From: Wyeomyia smithii
Lineage: Eukaryota > Arthropoda > Insecta > Diptera > Culicidae
Assembly (NCBI RefSeq): GCF_029784165.1
Contig: NC_073694.1
Location: 36,544,006-36,608,005 of the forward strand
Length of the DNA: 64,000 nucleotides
Direction: 5' to 3'
Part shown: positions 1 through 12,000 of the stretch, piece by piece
How positions within the stretch are numbered: the stretch's first letter is position 1
Layout of the letters: each line of letters begins with the position of its first letter
Translations under genes and position numbers: made by a program
Notes under the pieces: generated by a model
What the model was told of the DNA's origin: nothing
Seen by the model: the letters and a program-made list of their open reading frames with translations, nothing else
Database searches by the model: none

Positions 1-1299
1 AAGCTTCAGCAATATGATTTTGATCTCATATACAGAAAAGGGGCTTTGAATATAACTGCAGATGCACTTTCGCGGGCTGTAGATACAGTTCAGGTACTAG
101 ACCCCGACTACGAAGCGTTAAAGACAAACATTCAAAATGATAGGGTAAAATACGAAAAATTTAGAGTTGTGCGGGATCGAATCTATAAAATCGTTTCAGC
201 ACACCTGACAGATAACCGGTTTTCATGGAAATATTTCCCACCCAGGAACGAAAGGCTAGGACTGTTACAGGAAGCCCATGACGTGGCTCATTTTGGGCGC
301 TTCAAGACGTATAAAAAACTCCTAGAACGGTACTATTGGCCGGCGATGGAGAAAGATGTGCGTAACTATTGTCAGGCATGCGAGACCTGTAAAAGGGTTA
401 AATACCCTAACAATAATCGGTTACCACCAATGGGGCGACAGAAATTGGCTTCTGTACCATGGCAGATCGTGTCAGTAGATTTCGTAGGCCCATTTCCGCG
501 ATCCAAAAACGGAAATTCCGTACTGTTGGTAGTAACAGATTTATTTTCAAAATTTGTCATGATCCAACCCTTACGCGACGCGAAAACGAATGCTCTTATC
601 ACGTTTCTAGAAAACATGGTTTTTTTGTTATTCGGGGTACCTGAAATACTGATATCCGATAATGGGGTTCAATTCAAGGCGAAAGAATTCGAGAAGTTTT
701 TGAGCAAATATCATGTGACACATTGGAAGAACGCGAACTACCACCCAGCCAACAATCCAACTGAAAGGGTGAATCGTGTCATCGGAGCAGCCGTACGGAC
801 CTACCTGAAGGACGACCACAAAGAATGGGACAAAGATATACAGAAGGTAGCAATGGCAATAAGAACAGCTGTGCACGAATCGACAGCATTCACACCGTAT
901 TTCATTAACTATGGTCGCAACTACATCAGCTCTGGTTTAGAATACCAAGAAATCCGCGAAACGGGAAATAACATAGAATACGAACCAAGGGAAATCAACC
1001 AAAATCTAAAAACACTTCACGATACAGTCAAAGCAAATTTGAAACAAGCCTACAACCGATATTCGAAGCACTATAATTTGAGGGCGAATAACACTGCACC
1101 ATCATTCGATATAGGGGAAATAGTCATGAAGCGTAATTTCTTTCAATCAAATAAGGCGAAGAATTTCTCAGCCAAACTGGCAGATGTATTCGCCCCGGCT
1201 AAAGTAAGAGGAAAAATAGGATCCGTTTGTTACGATCTCGAGGATCTGCAAGGGAACCGGTTGGGTGTGTTTCATGCCTCCGACCTGCAGAAGAAATAA
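1..1299 (+). CDS. pol: Ty3/gypsy retrotransposon Pol, C-terminal part (RNase H end plus integrase), 5' truncated by window edge
   Basis: The frame is open from base 1, so the true start lies outside the window. The first ATG is at 46, and residues below are counted from it. Upstream codons read KLQQYDFDLIYRKG, the RNase H/tether junction that ends in ADALSR. The integrase HHCC zinc-binding motif is H78-x3-H82-x26-C109-x2-C112. The catalytic triad is D145 (VDFVG), D205 (ISDNG) and E240 (NPTERVNR), giving the canonical DD35E spacing. The C-terminal region (about 330-417) resembles the gypsy integrase tail that ends in a chromatin-tethering module. The role is insertion of element cDNA into the host chromosome. 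No frameshift or stop interrupts the visible part, so this is probably a young copy. No env-like ORF follows. Family assignment at the superfamily level is secure; the clade within gypsy was not determined. Confidence 0.93.
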   Translation, partial: KLQQYDFDLIYRKGALNITADALSRAVDTVQVLDPDYEALKTNIQNDRVKYEKFRVVRDRIYKIVSAHLTDNRFSWKYFPPRNERLGLLQEAHDVAHFGRFKTYKKLLERYYWPAMEKDVRNYCQACETCKRVKYPNNNRLPPMGRQKLASVPWQIVSVDFVGPFPRSKNGNSVLLVVTDLFSKFVMIQPLRDAKTNALITFLENMVFLLFGVPEILISDNGVQFKAKEFEKFLSKYHVTHWKNANYHPANNPTERVNRVIGAAVRTYLKDDHKEWDKDIQKVAMAIRTAVHESTAFTPYFINYGRNYISSGLEYQEIRETGNNIEYEPREINQNLKTLHDTVKANLKQAYNRYSKHYNLRANNTAPSFDIGEIVMKRNFFQSNKAKNFSAKLADVFAPAKVRGKIGSVCYDLEDLQGNRLGVFHASDLQKK

Positions 1300-1319
1300 A
1301 GTTTGTAAATTAATAAGCT

Positions 1320-1359
1320 ATGTCTGTCGCATTTTAACGATGTCTGTCGCATTTGTAAC
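1320..1359 (+). repeat. 20-bp tandem direct repeat just after the integrase stop
   Basis: ATGTCTGTCGCATTT occurs at 1320 and again at 1340, so a 20-bp unit is present twice in tandem. It lies between the pol stop codon and the polypurine-like tract. Confidence 0.8.
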
Positions 1360-1410
1360 TACAAAGAAATTTATTTCACGAAAACACAAACTCAAGTTTG
1401 GTACAAAACC

Positions 1411-1424
1411 CGAAGCGGGGGAAT
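1411..1424 (+). promoter_or_regulatory. Candidate polypurine tract and 3' LTR boundary of the gypsy element
   Basis: GAAGCGGGGGA is a short purine-rich run about 110 bp after the pol stop, followed closely by a TG (TGTCTCC at 1425). This is where a Ty3/gypsy polypurine tract and LTR start are expected. No second LTR is in the window, so the LTR end cannot be fixed. Confidence 0.4.
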
Positions 1425-2811
1425 TGTCTCCAACAACAATTTACACTACGAGCAGTTCCTTCCTGCAGCTAAACGTCAAGCTTTAGGATTTTGAAATAAG
1501 AAAAATCCAGTCTGTGTAAATTCTGCGTAGACCATTGAAAAGTACTGCGGTAGTGAATATGAGGCCTAAGAACATTTAGCCAGCTTACCCGATTTGCCCG
1601 GAGTGCATCGAGGTGCACAGAGAAGGGAGAGTACATTGGAAGGCAGTGTGAGTCTGTGGGCCAGACGGTGACCAGGCTGATGTTCGAAAAAAAAAAAAGG
1701 TTTCACTAACGCAACCTTAGCAAGGTTTAACAGCAGCTACACGAAACTGTACATATTCACAACATTACATTCATTATGATTAGGATAGGATAATCTTACT
1801 TTTTAGCGTAGTTTACACCAATAAAATTTGTATGGGGGAGGGATTGAGGTACGAAAACCAATACACGGAGTACAACCACCGAGATTACAACGCGAGAAGA
1901 AATAGATTAAACGTTCCTGCCTATGGCCACGAGCTATAGGAAAGGAAACAGTAAAAAACTTTGACAGATGGTTACACCGTTTTAGAGTCGCTTAGAAACG
2001 TCATTTACCTTAAAGAGGCCTGTAAGCACCGTTCTAGAATTTTATTGTAGTTAGTCGAGGGGTTCGATTTTCAGGTTACAGAATCGAACAAAATGTGTTG
2101 AAGATAAATTTAGATGGATATTTATTTCGGAGAGTTCTGAAAGTCCATAAGTTGGTGAAATTTCACTTCACATGATGTTTATTCGAGATGGGTCTCGAAA
2201 GTACCGATGTGCTGAGTGGGGAATCCACTCTGGAGTTGTTTCTGAATAAGTTCGGAAAGTACAGATCAATGTTTAGAGTAGAATAAGGGGGTGCTAGAAG
2301 GTTTCTTGTTCACACGATCAAAGCTTCTTACACAACAAAATCCAATAGTAAGACCTGGTTCAAATGTGCCTCAAACATCAATCGAGTAAAAATCCTTAGG
2401 ATTAGTCGCTTAATTTAGTTGCGCGAACATGCGTTACAGGCAAGGCAATGATTAAATTTTATCGCCACTAGTTTAATTTTTTGCAGAAAAAAATAAATTC
2501 AGTGACACAGCATTTATTTTTTGTTTGCCAGTAGGGGGAAATGTAACGAGGTTACAAATCTTGCCGTCAAGATCCTTTCCCAGCCCATAGTGATCTTCAA
2601 TTATTTTCGCGGTTACGATCTGCTCTATTTCGACTAGGATTCGCCAGAGGGAGAATCACGGATGTAGACTCAGCGTTCTAAGTCACCGAAATTTTTCGAA
2701 AATACTTCGGGTTCGATCGGAAAAATTGTGGCAAAATGAGCCTGTACAACTTAACGTCGCTCTCTCGATATTGGACTGCCAAGGTGAACAGTCGTTAGTG
2801 GGTGAAGTGCC
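1425..2811. other. AT-rich DNA, possibly 3' LTR and flank of the gypsy element; no gene seen
   Basis: There is no coding frame of note and no second copy to define an LTR. An A12 run occurs near 1688. If the 3' LTR begins at about 1425, some of this stretch belongs to it. Confidence 0.4.
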
Positions 2812-2835
2812 AAAAAAAAAAAAAAAAAAAAAAAA
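2812..2835 (+). repeat. Poly(A) tract, 24 A
   Basis: An uninterrupted run of A follows GTGCC. It could be the tail of a retroposed sequence, but no recognisable body precedes it. Confidence 0.9.
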
Positions 2836-5370
2836 TATCAATTATTTAGCTAGAAAACGCTAAATCAATTAGGAAAAAGTTTATTCGAATTGTGAAATAC
2901 TAAAGTAAAATATTATATTAGATCGAAAATCGAATCGAGGAAACAAACGCGGAAGCGTGTCGCTCAATTGCGATCATAGAAGCCAGGTTATCTTAATCCT
3001 TCAAACGAAGGTCCACCCTAGGGGCTGCGGCTAACCGGAGGAAAATCCACCCACTGCTAGAAGACCACCCGTTTCGCTGCACCGCTAAAAATCAGGCCTA
3101 GCGACGGCCCTACAGACGGAGAAAGGTGGTGAAAGTTAATCATAGAGTAAAACGACGAAGTACCGCATCTGCAAGAACATTGCACGCGACGCGGTTGGTG
3201 GAGAACCCTTATCCCGCCCGCTTGGAACATCTTGTATGCCAGCTTGTGCATCACGGGCATACGAGCACATCTACTCGCCACGAGGTGGCGGATTTGCGGT
3301 TCGACTAATGGATTTTTAGCCGCCGGCGCACGAACGCGTGGGAGGCAGATTACTACTAAGCTGCCCTCATCGACAACTATGTTGATAGCAGATTAACTGC
3401 AGAAAATGCGGAAAAACCTTGAGCTCAAGTAAGACCCAACCAATGTACCTACTAACCTTAAACATAAGCAATTGTGAAGACAGAAGAATAGAATATATGT
3501 AAAAATGTATCAGCCAATGTTTGCTTCAAGCAACTAATCCTTGCAGTACTTTGCGAAAGAGAGTGATTTTTAAGTTTCGGTTTCGGTTCGTGTAGCATAT
3601 GGCTCTAGGGAGGGATACCTTTATTGGACGCTTCTCTATCCATTAGTTTTTTTTTTTTAGATCATTCCATCTTGTTTTTTTGACAAGTAGTTTCGGACAG
3701 TTCCGTGTTGTGGCTCAGGTGTTCGATTGAGGTCTACGTAGGTGAAAGTACCCGCTCTGAGGAGTCCCCGCCGGGCAACGGGAGTTTCAGATAAATTAAA
3801 ATCTCGCCCCTTCACGGTAGGTTTATAGTCTACCTGGCGCTTAAGTGAAGGTCGCTATCTCTCCTCATTCCCACCCCCTCTACCTCCCGTTACAAAGCTT
3901 CAATCAATAATTAAAAAATGTTTATAAAAAAATATTGTGATTTTTTTAAGCAGTCCGTCAGATAATTAACTTGGGCACTAGAGGGTTTATCAATATTTCA
4001 TCGAATCAAATGATTGTGATCGAAATACAGGTGAATTTTAAAAGAATATCCAATAAAAACATTTCAATTTTTCGTATCAATGTAACCGCAATAGACACTA
4101 ATTAAGCAGCCTATTAAGCCTGTGCTGACGAAAACTAGATCCAGACCCCAATAGCAAACATTCTGTTATTTATGATTTTACGCAACAAAGATAACAATGT
4201 TTACTAATAGACAACAAATACCGCATAACAGATACTGACTATTTTACCTTCAAAAAGTATATAAATGTAATAAGAAGAGCAATGTAGGAATTAGATGTTT
4301 TAACTCACGTACGTTACCAGAAAAATTTGTGTATATAATTTCCCAATCGAGAAACTCTTAATAACCTGGTCACTCGAGCGAGACGAGTTCGGGAAACATA
4401 TTGAAATCACTCGAATTTATTTCGTAACTTGACTATACAATCTAGTTTGTTTCAATAGGAAAAACATGTTTACAGCAAATTCTTTCTCAGAGCCAGGTAT
4501 ATTCACAAAATTCCAATCCCATATTCCACAAATGTCTCGAAAAGTGCATTTTCGGCATTCCTCCCCCAATTAAATAAATTATGATAACAGACACCTTGCT
4601 TCCCATTGGGAACAATGACGGATACATGACAGCAAGTAAGTGAGCAAGCAAAAAAAAAATAGGGATTAAGTTTTCTTATTAGTAATTCTAGACAATAGGT
4701 TCAAAACCAAGAAGGAATAGTTAAAGAAGGTTGTAAATAAGACACGAACACAAGATTAACGTAAAATTGCGATAACCTGTGTTTTTGCATCAATTAGATG
4801 GTGTGAAGCGGAAAATTTCAGTAATAATACACATGTTATCAAGTTTGAGCTTTAGGGCTAAGTTTTTTCCGCTCTAGTCGACTAGTGTAATATTTTGTAA
4901 AATTTAAAATTTTCGTCAGTGATAAAAAAAGAATTTTGCAAGAATTGTACATTAAAGGGAGAAAATCATATCAATGTAGTTTAGTTTTGCAGTTGCTATT
5001 TCAAGTTGACAAAAGTACAATATTTACGAAAAATTCTTGGATGATTCGGGTTAACTTAGTTTCGCATGCTATTTTTTTTTTATTTCAAAAATAACTCTTA
5101 GTTAGTTAGTTTTCACAGTCAAAATTTGGTGGACGCATATCTAATTGTCGAATCAATTGATGTTAGGATGAAGAAAATCCGTGTAAAACTGAGTTTTAAG
5201 CATTTGAAGTGGACAATTCCAATTCTCGTAATGCTCTCCATGTTTTTGGTTTTTCAATTTGCACCCGTAGAATGTTTCCGTAAGACGTAATTTTACATCA
5301 AAAGACTAGAAAAGCATAGAAAGAAAACTGAAAAAAAAAAACTAGTTTCTCTATGGTTTTTCAGTAGGTC
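2836..5370. other. Unassigned AT-rich DNA with two GC-richer patches (about 3000-3380 and 3700-3890)
   Basis: The patch at 3000-3380 and the patch at 3700-3890 differ in composition from the surrounding AT-rich DNA and read like eroded retroelement ends. I found no frame or motif that assigns them. Nothing else is seen. Confidence 0.35.
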
Positions 5371-5400
5371 AAGGGCCATCCACATTCTACGTAGACTGAT
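5371..5400 (+). repeat. Single end of a GGCCATCCACA-type TIR element
   Basis: AAGGGCCATCCACATTCTAC closely resembles the terminal repeat of the complete small element at 58178-58336 (GGGGCCATCCACATACCAC). No partner end was found nearby, so this is a relic half. Confidence 0.55.
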
Positions 5401-5649
5401 TTTTGACTATTTAGAACACATCTTTCAGTTATAAATAAAATGCTATGAATATTGTATGTTTGAATAGCTCGGCTATTTGTTGGATATTCAACAGAAACAA
5501 AAGCTAGATAGGATGAAAAAATGATTGATATTTGGACAAGAGCTACTTTAAGTTATGTTAATTGATTTTCCCAAACTGGTGAACATGTCCAGCATACGCA
5601 TTTCAAATGAAAATATACCTCTAACAAGCTTATAAAAACTTACTTAATA

Positions 5650-7768
5650 TCTTCTAACGTCTAATACGAGGGCACCCTCGTCGACAGCACACATCCAACG
5701 AGTGCGAGGTCTACCCTGAAGTCGGCGACCTCTAACGGGACTCCTGCTAAAAATAATTTTTACTGGTCAACTAGTTCTTGCAGCATTCTAGCTGCATGCC
5801 CAGCCCACTGAAGCCTGTCGTATTTATCCGCCGATTTATAAACCTGGTATACTTCATAATGCATGCGTTAGCGCCAAATACCGCGTTCCAGTTTGCACCA
5901 AGGATTGAACACGAGATTCCACACTCAACAACACTAAGCGCCTGCCGATCGGCCTCTTTCAGTGTTCATGTTTCATGGCCATAGCGGGCCACCGAAAGTA
6001 TCAGTGTTTTATTGAGTGCTTGTTTAGTACGGGTTTTCAGTCGCGGGACATACTCTGACTCCGCAATCCAGAGAAGACTTTGTTTGCTGCCGCTATTCGC
6101 CTCTTTATCGCACGGCTAACCTCATTGTCGCTCGACACCAATGTACCCAGGTAAATCAATTCGTCGACTTCTTCTAATGGTTCCCCATCTGTCTCCACCG
6201 CAGCTACCACGCCCTCTACCAGACACTATGTATTTCATTTCGACAGAGTTTATGACAAGCCCTATCCTTGCAGCTTCCTCCTTGAGAGGTCAAAGGCCTC
6301 TTCCACCGCTTTACGGTCAATACCGAAGAAGTTGATATCGTTCGTAAAACCTAGTGAGACCTTGTAAAGATGGTGCCACCTCTCTAAACGCCAGTTCTTT
6401 GCATAGCATCTTCCAATGCGATGTTGAGCAATAATTTGAACAGCACCTCGTCCTGCTTCGAACCATCAACGTCACGAAAGCGTCCGATAATTTACCGGCT
6501 ACCCTGACGTATGATTATACACCGTCATTGGTGGCTCAAACCATTCAAATAAAAAAACCTCAAATAAAACATTCTAATTAGTTTTGTTGGAAAACCATGT
6601 TCTAGCATAACACGCCATAACTCATTTCTGCTAACTGAGTCGTACGCTGCCTTGAAGTCTATGAACAGATGCTGAGTGTGCAAGTTGAATTCTCGTAAAT
6701 ACTCGAAGATTTGTCGGGCGTCCCCTGGAAAACCACATTGGTATTCGCCAACGAAGGTTTCCCGCAACGGCCTTAATCGGTGGAACAGGATGCGGAAAAG
6801 AATTTAGTTACTACATAGTTATTATAGTCTGGCAGTGGCATTTTTTGTAGATTTGGCATGAGACTTTGCAACCAGTCGGACGGAAATTCTTCATCAGACC
6901 ACACTCTCAGCATGGTCCGATGAATACAGTTGTTCGCTGTCGACTTTCAAAAGTTCGGCGGCAACACCGTCCTTCCCAGCTACTTTGCTGTTCCTCCGCT
7001 CTTTGACTGCTTTTCGCACCTCATCCTTGGACGGTGGATTCACAGCTTGTCCATCATTCTCAATATCTGTTTCCCTTGTAGTCAACACAGCACACTTAAA
7101 TGTTGTTTCCAACGTTTCTTTTCAGCGGCTTTAGATGCCAGATATTTCTCTCCGCTCTGTTGGGGCACGGCCGTAGCTCTGTTTAGGCGCAGCCTTTAGA
7201 CGTGGTTGTCGCAGCTATACCCAACACTCCGTTCATAAACTTTCTCCAAGTACTCTGCAGTCACTTCTCCAGTTGATAGCCGCTAAAAGTTTTACCGTAT
7301 CTTTCTCGTTATCCTCAATTTCAATACGTTGGACACCCGAGTGCGGATCTTGCATACACGAAATAGTAATCCGAGATAGTAGATCCTAAAACTCTCGTCA
7401 TTAAGATTACCATTAGTCGGCGCGTACACGTTGCTGTAATTAAGGAATGTGCCAATAATTCTCAACACGGTCGCTGACCGGCATCCATCTAATTACTTAC
7501 TTTATCTGTTTCCTAATTAGCACGAAACCGACTCCTCTTCCTGTTTTCACACCAACACTGTAGTATATATGGTCCTTAAATGAATGGTCCGTAATAGGAT
7601 CTACTGCCTGGAATTCACGTTCTCCTGTTTACGGCCACCGCGACCTCCACATCACCTTCCGCAGCCAGCCTGCGCGTGCCGGTTCGAGGAGAGTCTCTAC
7701 ACTCCAAGTACCCAGTTCTAATAATGGTTGTCCTTTTTCGATCGTCTAGGTACATGTCGATTATTCCG
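5650..7768 (-). pseudogene. RTE-clade non-LTR retrotransposon relic (endonuclease plus reverse transcriptase)
   Basis: Reading the minus strand from about 7768, the order of an RTE ORF is recovered in several broken frames. First comes an N-terminal endonuclease start (GTWSVETLLEP-like, near 7700) with VGVKTGRGVGF and a later NVYAPTNGNLND block. A pre-RT segment follows at 7112-6894 (KDEVRKAVKERRNSKVAGKDG). RT motif A is at 6767-6525 (HLFIDFKAAYDSV). A GSKQDEVLFKLLLNIALEDA block follows, then the catalytic box at 6350-6337, read as FTNDINFFGIDRKAV. The family normally has F/Y-A-D-D there, so the first Asp is now Asn. The tail carries VDELIYLGTLVSS and KTLILSVARYGHET, typical of RTE C-termini, and ends near 5650. 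Many stops and frameshifts make it non-functional. Clade assignment rests on motif order and wording; the exact 5' limit is uncertain. Confidence 0.88.
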
Positions 7769-8439
7769 TTCCGTATTATTATCTGAAATGTTTGTAAAAA
7801 TTCATGTTACCTTTTTGCGCTGCGATACCAAGTCTCGCAACGAGGCTGCCGCTTTAAATATAGCTGGCAAGGAACCACATTTCATGATTTAGTCGCTCGA
7901 TTCGGGTCAAATGCTGCTGGAGGCTGTTCCTAACATGGGCACACAGTCGCGTACGACACCCTTTCTAGTCAGCACAAAGTTTCTACTAGAAGTTGGTTAC
8001 CCGATCGCTCCTAAGGTTACTCGTATCCCGGTCGGCACCTCTGGAAGGTTGGGATGGGAGTTACTGAATAGAGGTGGATGAACACAACACGTATCCAGCC
8101 ATTCACCAGCCATAAAACAACATTTTGTCCTAAATACTTTCAGTTTCTATTCTTAGTTATGGTGATTTTTAATGACGCTAGAGTATGGGTTAGCTAATAT
8201 TGATTAGTATTTTGGAGAAAAATAAACTCGGAATTTAACAGCTATCAATAGCTAAGCGAAATTGAAAGGATAAAAGCACTGGATTCGGTTCAAGTTTGTT
8301 AGGCATTAAAGATATGGATTCTTCTCATAAAAATATGTAACTGAATAAGTTCAACAAGGAAATCGAGTGATTTCGCCTTTATTCTACACTAAAATCATTT
8401 TTTTCCAAATAAGATTGGGGTTCCTATTTTGACGATAAC
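7769..8439. other. No gene seen; probable 5' flank of the RTE relic, then AT-rich DNA
   Basis: Moderately GC-balanced to about 8100, AT-rich afterwards. No coding frame, repeat pair or RNA signature was recognised. Confidence 0.4.
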
Positions 8440-8705
8440 ATTGTTCATTGACCACTCAAGGGTAATTATTATTGACATTACATGCTTATATTAATATCCT
8501 TGCTTGCGTGAATGCTTTTCTTTTCACGTTTCATAGTTTGGGTCTCGTTCTTCCTGCCAATAGTTTCGCCAATTATAATTCCTTGGGAAGGGAATTGAAC
8601 TAGGCATCAACTAGAGAGGGTCATTTTTGTCAAAAGTCATCCAGCTTTTCTAGAATTGAACTTGAAGGAAGGGTTAGTGGGGAGCTTGAGAATAAACCCA
8701 CCCAA
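8440..8705 (-). mobile_element. Truncated SINE copy, same family as 30468-30890
   Basis: Shares blocks with the reverse complement of the SINE at 30.5-30.9 kb: CCAATTATAATTCC(T)TGG, TTCTTCCTGCCAATA, and GAGAATAAACCCA near 8691. The tRNA-like head is missing. It lies in the orientation opposite to the 30.5-kb copy. Confidence 0.6.
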
Positions 8706-8849
8706 CCCAAATCTACTAATATTCTTATCGAAGAATGTCAAACCGGTTTCCATAACCCTGCAGTTATTAGGTTACTTCCTTTGTGAGACTTTTTCCCTGT
8801 AAGAACTTATCACTGCAATCGGGAACGTTGATTTTTTGTGATATTACCA

Positions 8850-9012
8850 GATGTGTGCAATATTCCGCACTTCTCTTATTAGTAATACCAATATTGACAT
8901 GCTTACTTTTTATCCGTGCTTGTGTGTTTGCTTTTTCCCTTACCTTACCGCCTTTTTTGTCTTACAATGCCTTGAGCCTCCTGCCGGTATTGACAATTAT
9001 AACTCGCTGAAA
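8850..9012 (-). mobile_element. Second truncated SINE copy of the same family
   Basis: CCGCACTTCT-TTATTAG-AATACC and GTGCTTGTGTGT match the reverse complement of the 3' part of the 30.5-kb SINE. TCCTGCCGGTATTGACAATTA corresponds to its TCCTGCCAAATATCACCAATTA. It lies about 400 bp from the other truncated copy, in the same orientation. Confidence 0.58.
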
Positions 9013-12000
9013 AAATACAATTGGTTGTGATGAAAATTTCTTAATTGGCTCATTCTTTCATATTGGTTCATATAATGTGTTATCCAACTCGGTTTGGGTA
9101 GATTTTTTTTCTATTTTAAACGAAACTTTTTAATGTATCATATCATTACATGTAATCCTCGTTATAACGCAATCGTTTTTTACACAATAAAAATAAATAA
9201 TAAAAATTACGGTTACGCAAATTTCGAATAAAGTTCAAAACATTGATAAAGGACACTTTTCTAGTTAAATTATTATAACAAAAACATGAATGGATATGCC
9301 GTGGAGTCTGTATAAAGTGAGAAAGTGACAAACAAAGTTAGGTTACAGCGAGAAATCTCTCTCCTCAATATGGCCAAGTTTTTGCATATTTTGGAATAAT
9401 TTTGCTTAATTCGGGTACACTACTCACACAATTTGATATTAGTTCTAACTAAAATAGTTAAGTTTATTCTGATTTATTCAAAGTAACTTAGTCTAAACTT
9501 ATCTATATGTCTTGTCTGGAGCTTAATGTCTTGTCTGGATGAATTGCAAAATTGCATTCAATGCTAAAAAAACGAAAGGTACTCATACGACTTACCGTTA
9601 GCATCAGATTTTGTTACCTTCAGTTTAGTTTTGTTTGAATATTGGTTCAAGTTTACCATAAATTTATCGTCCAATTCAGCCATCTTTTTAAAGATAATTA
9701 TGGGCATTGTACTTTTTAATCAATTGCCTCTATTTTTAGATTAATTTCGCAATGCCCTGTAAACATAAATAAATAATCGATTTTCATTAGCTTTATGACG
9801 CGACTAAAACTTTACGATTCAAATGTTAACTCCGCGTCTAAAGCACCATAAGCATATCCACACGAGCTATCGGTGCTTCATTGTTGTTACGCTACGTTAA
9901 TCGAGTGGTCAGGATCTCTCCTCTATCACTCGGGCAAGCCCAATCCCACTTCGCGTCTGGGTGCAAACCCCAACCGAGCGTCATTTATTGAGCGACTCAT
10001 TGTCTCGCAGGAATCGCTTTGATTGAGGCTTCGATTGTTCACTTTGCCTACCAGCAGCACGCAGCCGAAGTCAATCAACTGGTGGCTTGCGGAGAACATC
10101 GCGGGCAGCCAACACCAACAGTCGAAGAAGAAAAATCAAATTACCTGACCAATAAACCATAAAATCACCCAAGCCATAATAATCGATTGGGTTGGGTTAG
10201 AGTAGAGGCACTGCTGGCCAAAACGCGCCACTGGCTTCGTCGTCATCAACATCATCAGCATCATGATCATCGACAACGCGAGATGAAGCGATGGATGTGG
10301 CGTGGCGAATGTGGTTTTAGCTACCAGTCTTGGATTTGGTGAAGCTTTCAGTCTCCACGGACTGATCCGCTCGTTGAGTGCGTCTTTTCAGGATAGTTTT
10401 TTTATGACCATCGGGCGATAATCTGTCTGCACGGCTGCACTGAGTCTGCGCTATCGTGGTTATTTCCTTAAAACCGTGAACAACAACAGTCAGAGGGGGA
10501 ATCGAGGAGAGCTGATCGAATAAAAAAAAAAAATAAACATCCGAACAGACGGATTACGGTTGATCGGTCATTCGCTGAAACTCTTCGGGGTTCGGGGTTG
10601 CACGTGGAGTCTGATTTTCACGTTTTGGGCTTCTGTTTCTCCGATGGTGATCTGCGCGAGGCAGAAAAAAATAACGTTGAAAAAGTATCCATACGGTCAA
10701 GAATAGGGACAGAAAAGAGAGAATAAAAATGAAAAATCATATATAATAAAAAGTAATAACAATAAACAAGAGAACCCCTGGCCAAGGGTTCCGGGGAGCG
10801 CGAGTGAGCTACAAAGCATCAACTGTAGTTGCTACTGGTCTTTCGATTAATCACTGCTGACTGTGTGCTTCTCTGCACTGTGCGCTGATTCTAAGAGGTC
10901 AGGTATACAATCATGAAGGCACCGGGCCTGCCAGTCCTCCTCCACCGCCGCGAGTAACCGAGGAAGGGTGATCGAGGTTACAACGGGAGAACAGCAGAAG
11001 GGACAGACTAATGTTGCGCTTGCACTGCTGGATCTCGACTGCATGATAACAATATCCGTCAGTTTGTTCGCTTGGAGAGTTCAACTGCCCATGATCCGAA
11101 CCGAGGGGTATGGGGATCTTTGGGGGACGGGTACGCTAGCAAGGCGCGAGCATGGTAGGGACGAGTCGCGAAGACAATCTTTCAAGTGTTAAACCGGTTT
11201 GCCGGACGATGAAGGGAGGGAATGATTTTAAACTGCGTCGTATTATTTTATCGATCGATTGAGGCCAGGGGACTTGCGATGGTGTCAATTGGCACGGTGA
11301 TCAGTTGCGATTATTTGTTTTCCTTTTCAATCTCGGTGAAATTGTCCAGAAAATGATTTTTCACAAATTAATAAGAGCAATTTACACCTCTGGCATGGCA
11401 TTGGGTTCTAAGCATTCCCGTAAGAAGATCCATTGCAGCTGGGGACACACTTGACTTACCCGTATTAACGATTGCCGCTCACAACATGCCATTTTAATCG
11501 CATCTGCGTGTCCACAGGCTCAACCAACAGTACTTGGTCACGAGTTAATAGACATTGTATGCGCTGTCACCGCAAATTTCACTGGGCATGCTTACCAGTG
11601 GCGTCGCTCTGGAAATGGTAGAAGTTGAATACTGAACGCAGACAAAAAATGTGTTTTTGATTATTCAATTTTTTAGGTTATTTGAACTGTTATTGGAACT
11701 GATTTTCCATGGTCGAGTAACTCCATTTGAATGAAATTTTGCAAATAGATCGAGCTTCATCAATTCTACGGCTTCATCAAATGCTAAAAACTTAGTCAGT
11801 TTCGAAAGGATTTAATCTATTCTTGCAGCAGTCGAAGCATTGGAAATTTAGTATGCGTCCACTAACTATTGTATTACTGAAAAATGTAGAGCTTTGTTGA
11901 ACGCATATTTCAACCACTCAGGGTTGAGCCAAATATCAGGCGAATCTTTCAGTCATAGTCTAAATCAAACTAAATCACCAATTGTTGCCTTTCTTCTCCA

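Noticed and set aside
1425..3640. Complete 3' LTR of the gypsy element
   Set aside because: Only the start can be guessed from the polypurine tract; no second LTR, no clear CA end and no duplication were found.
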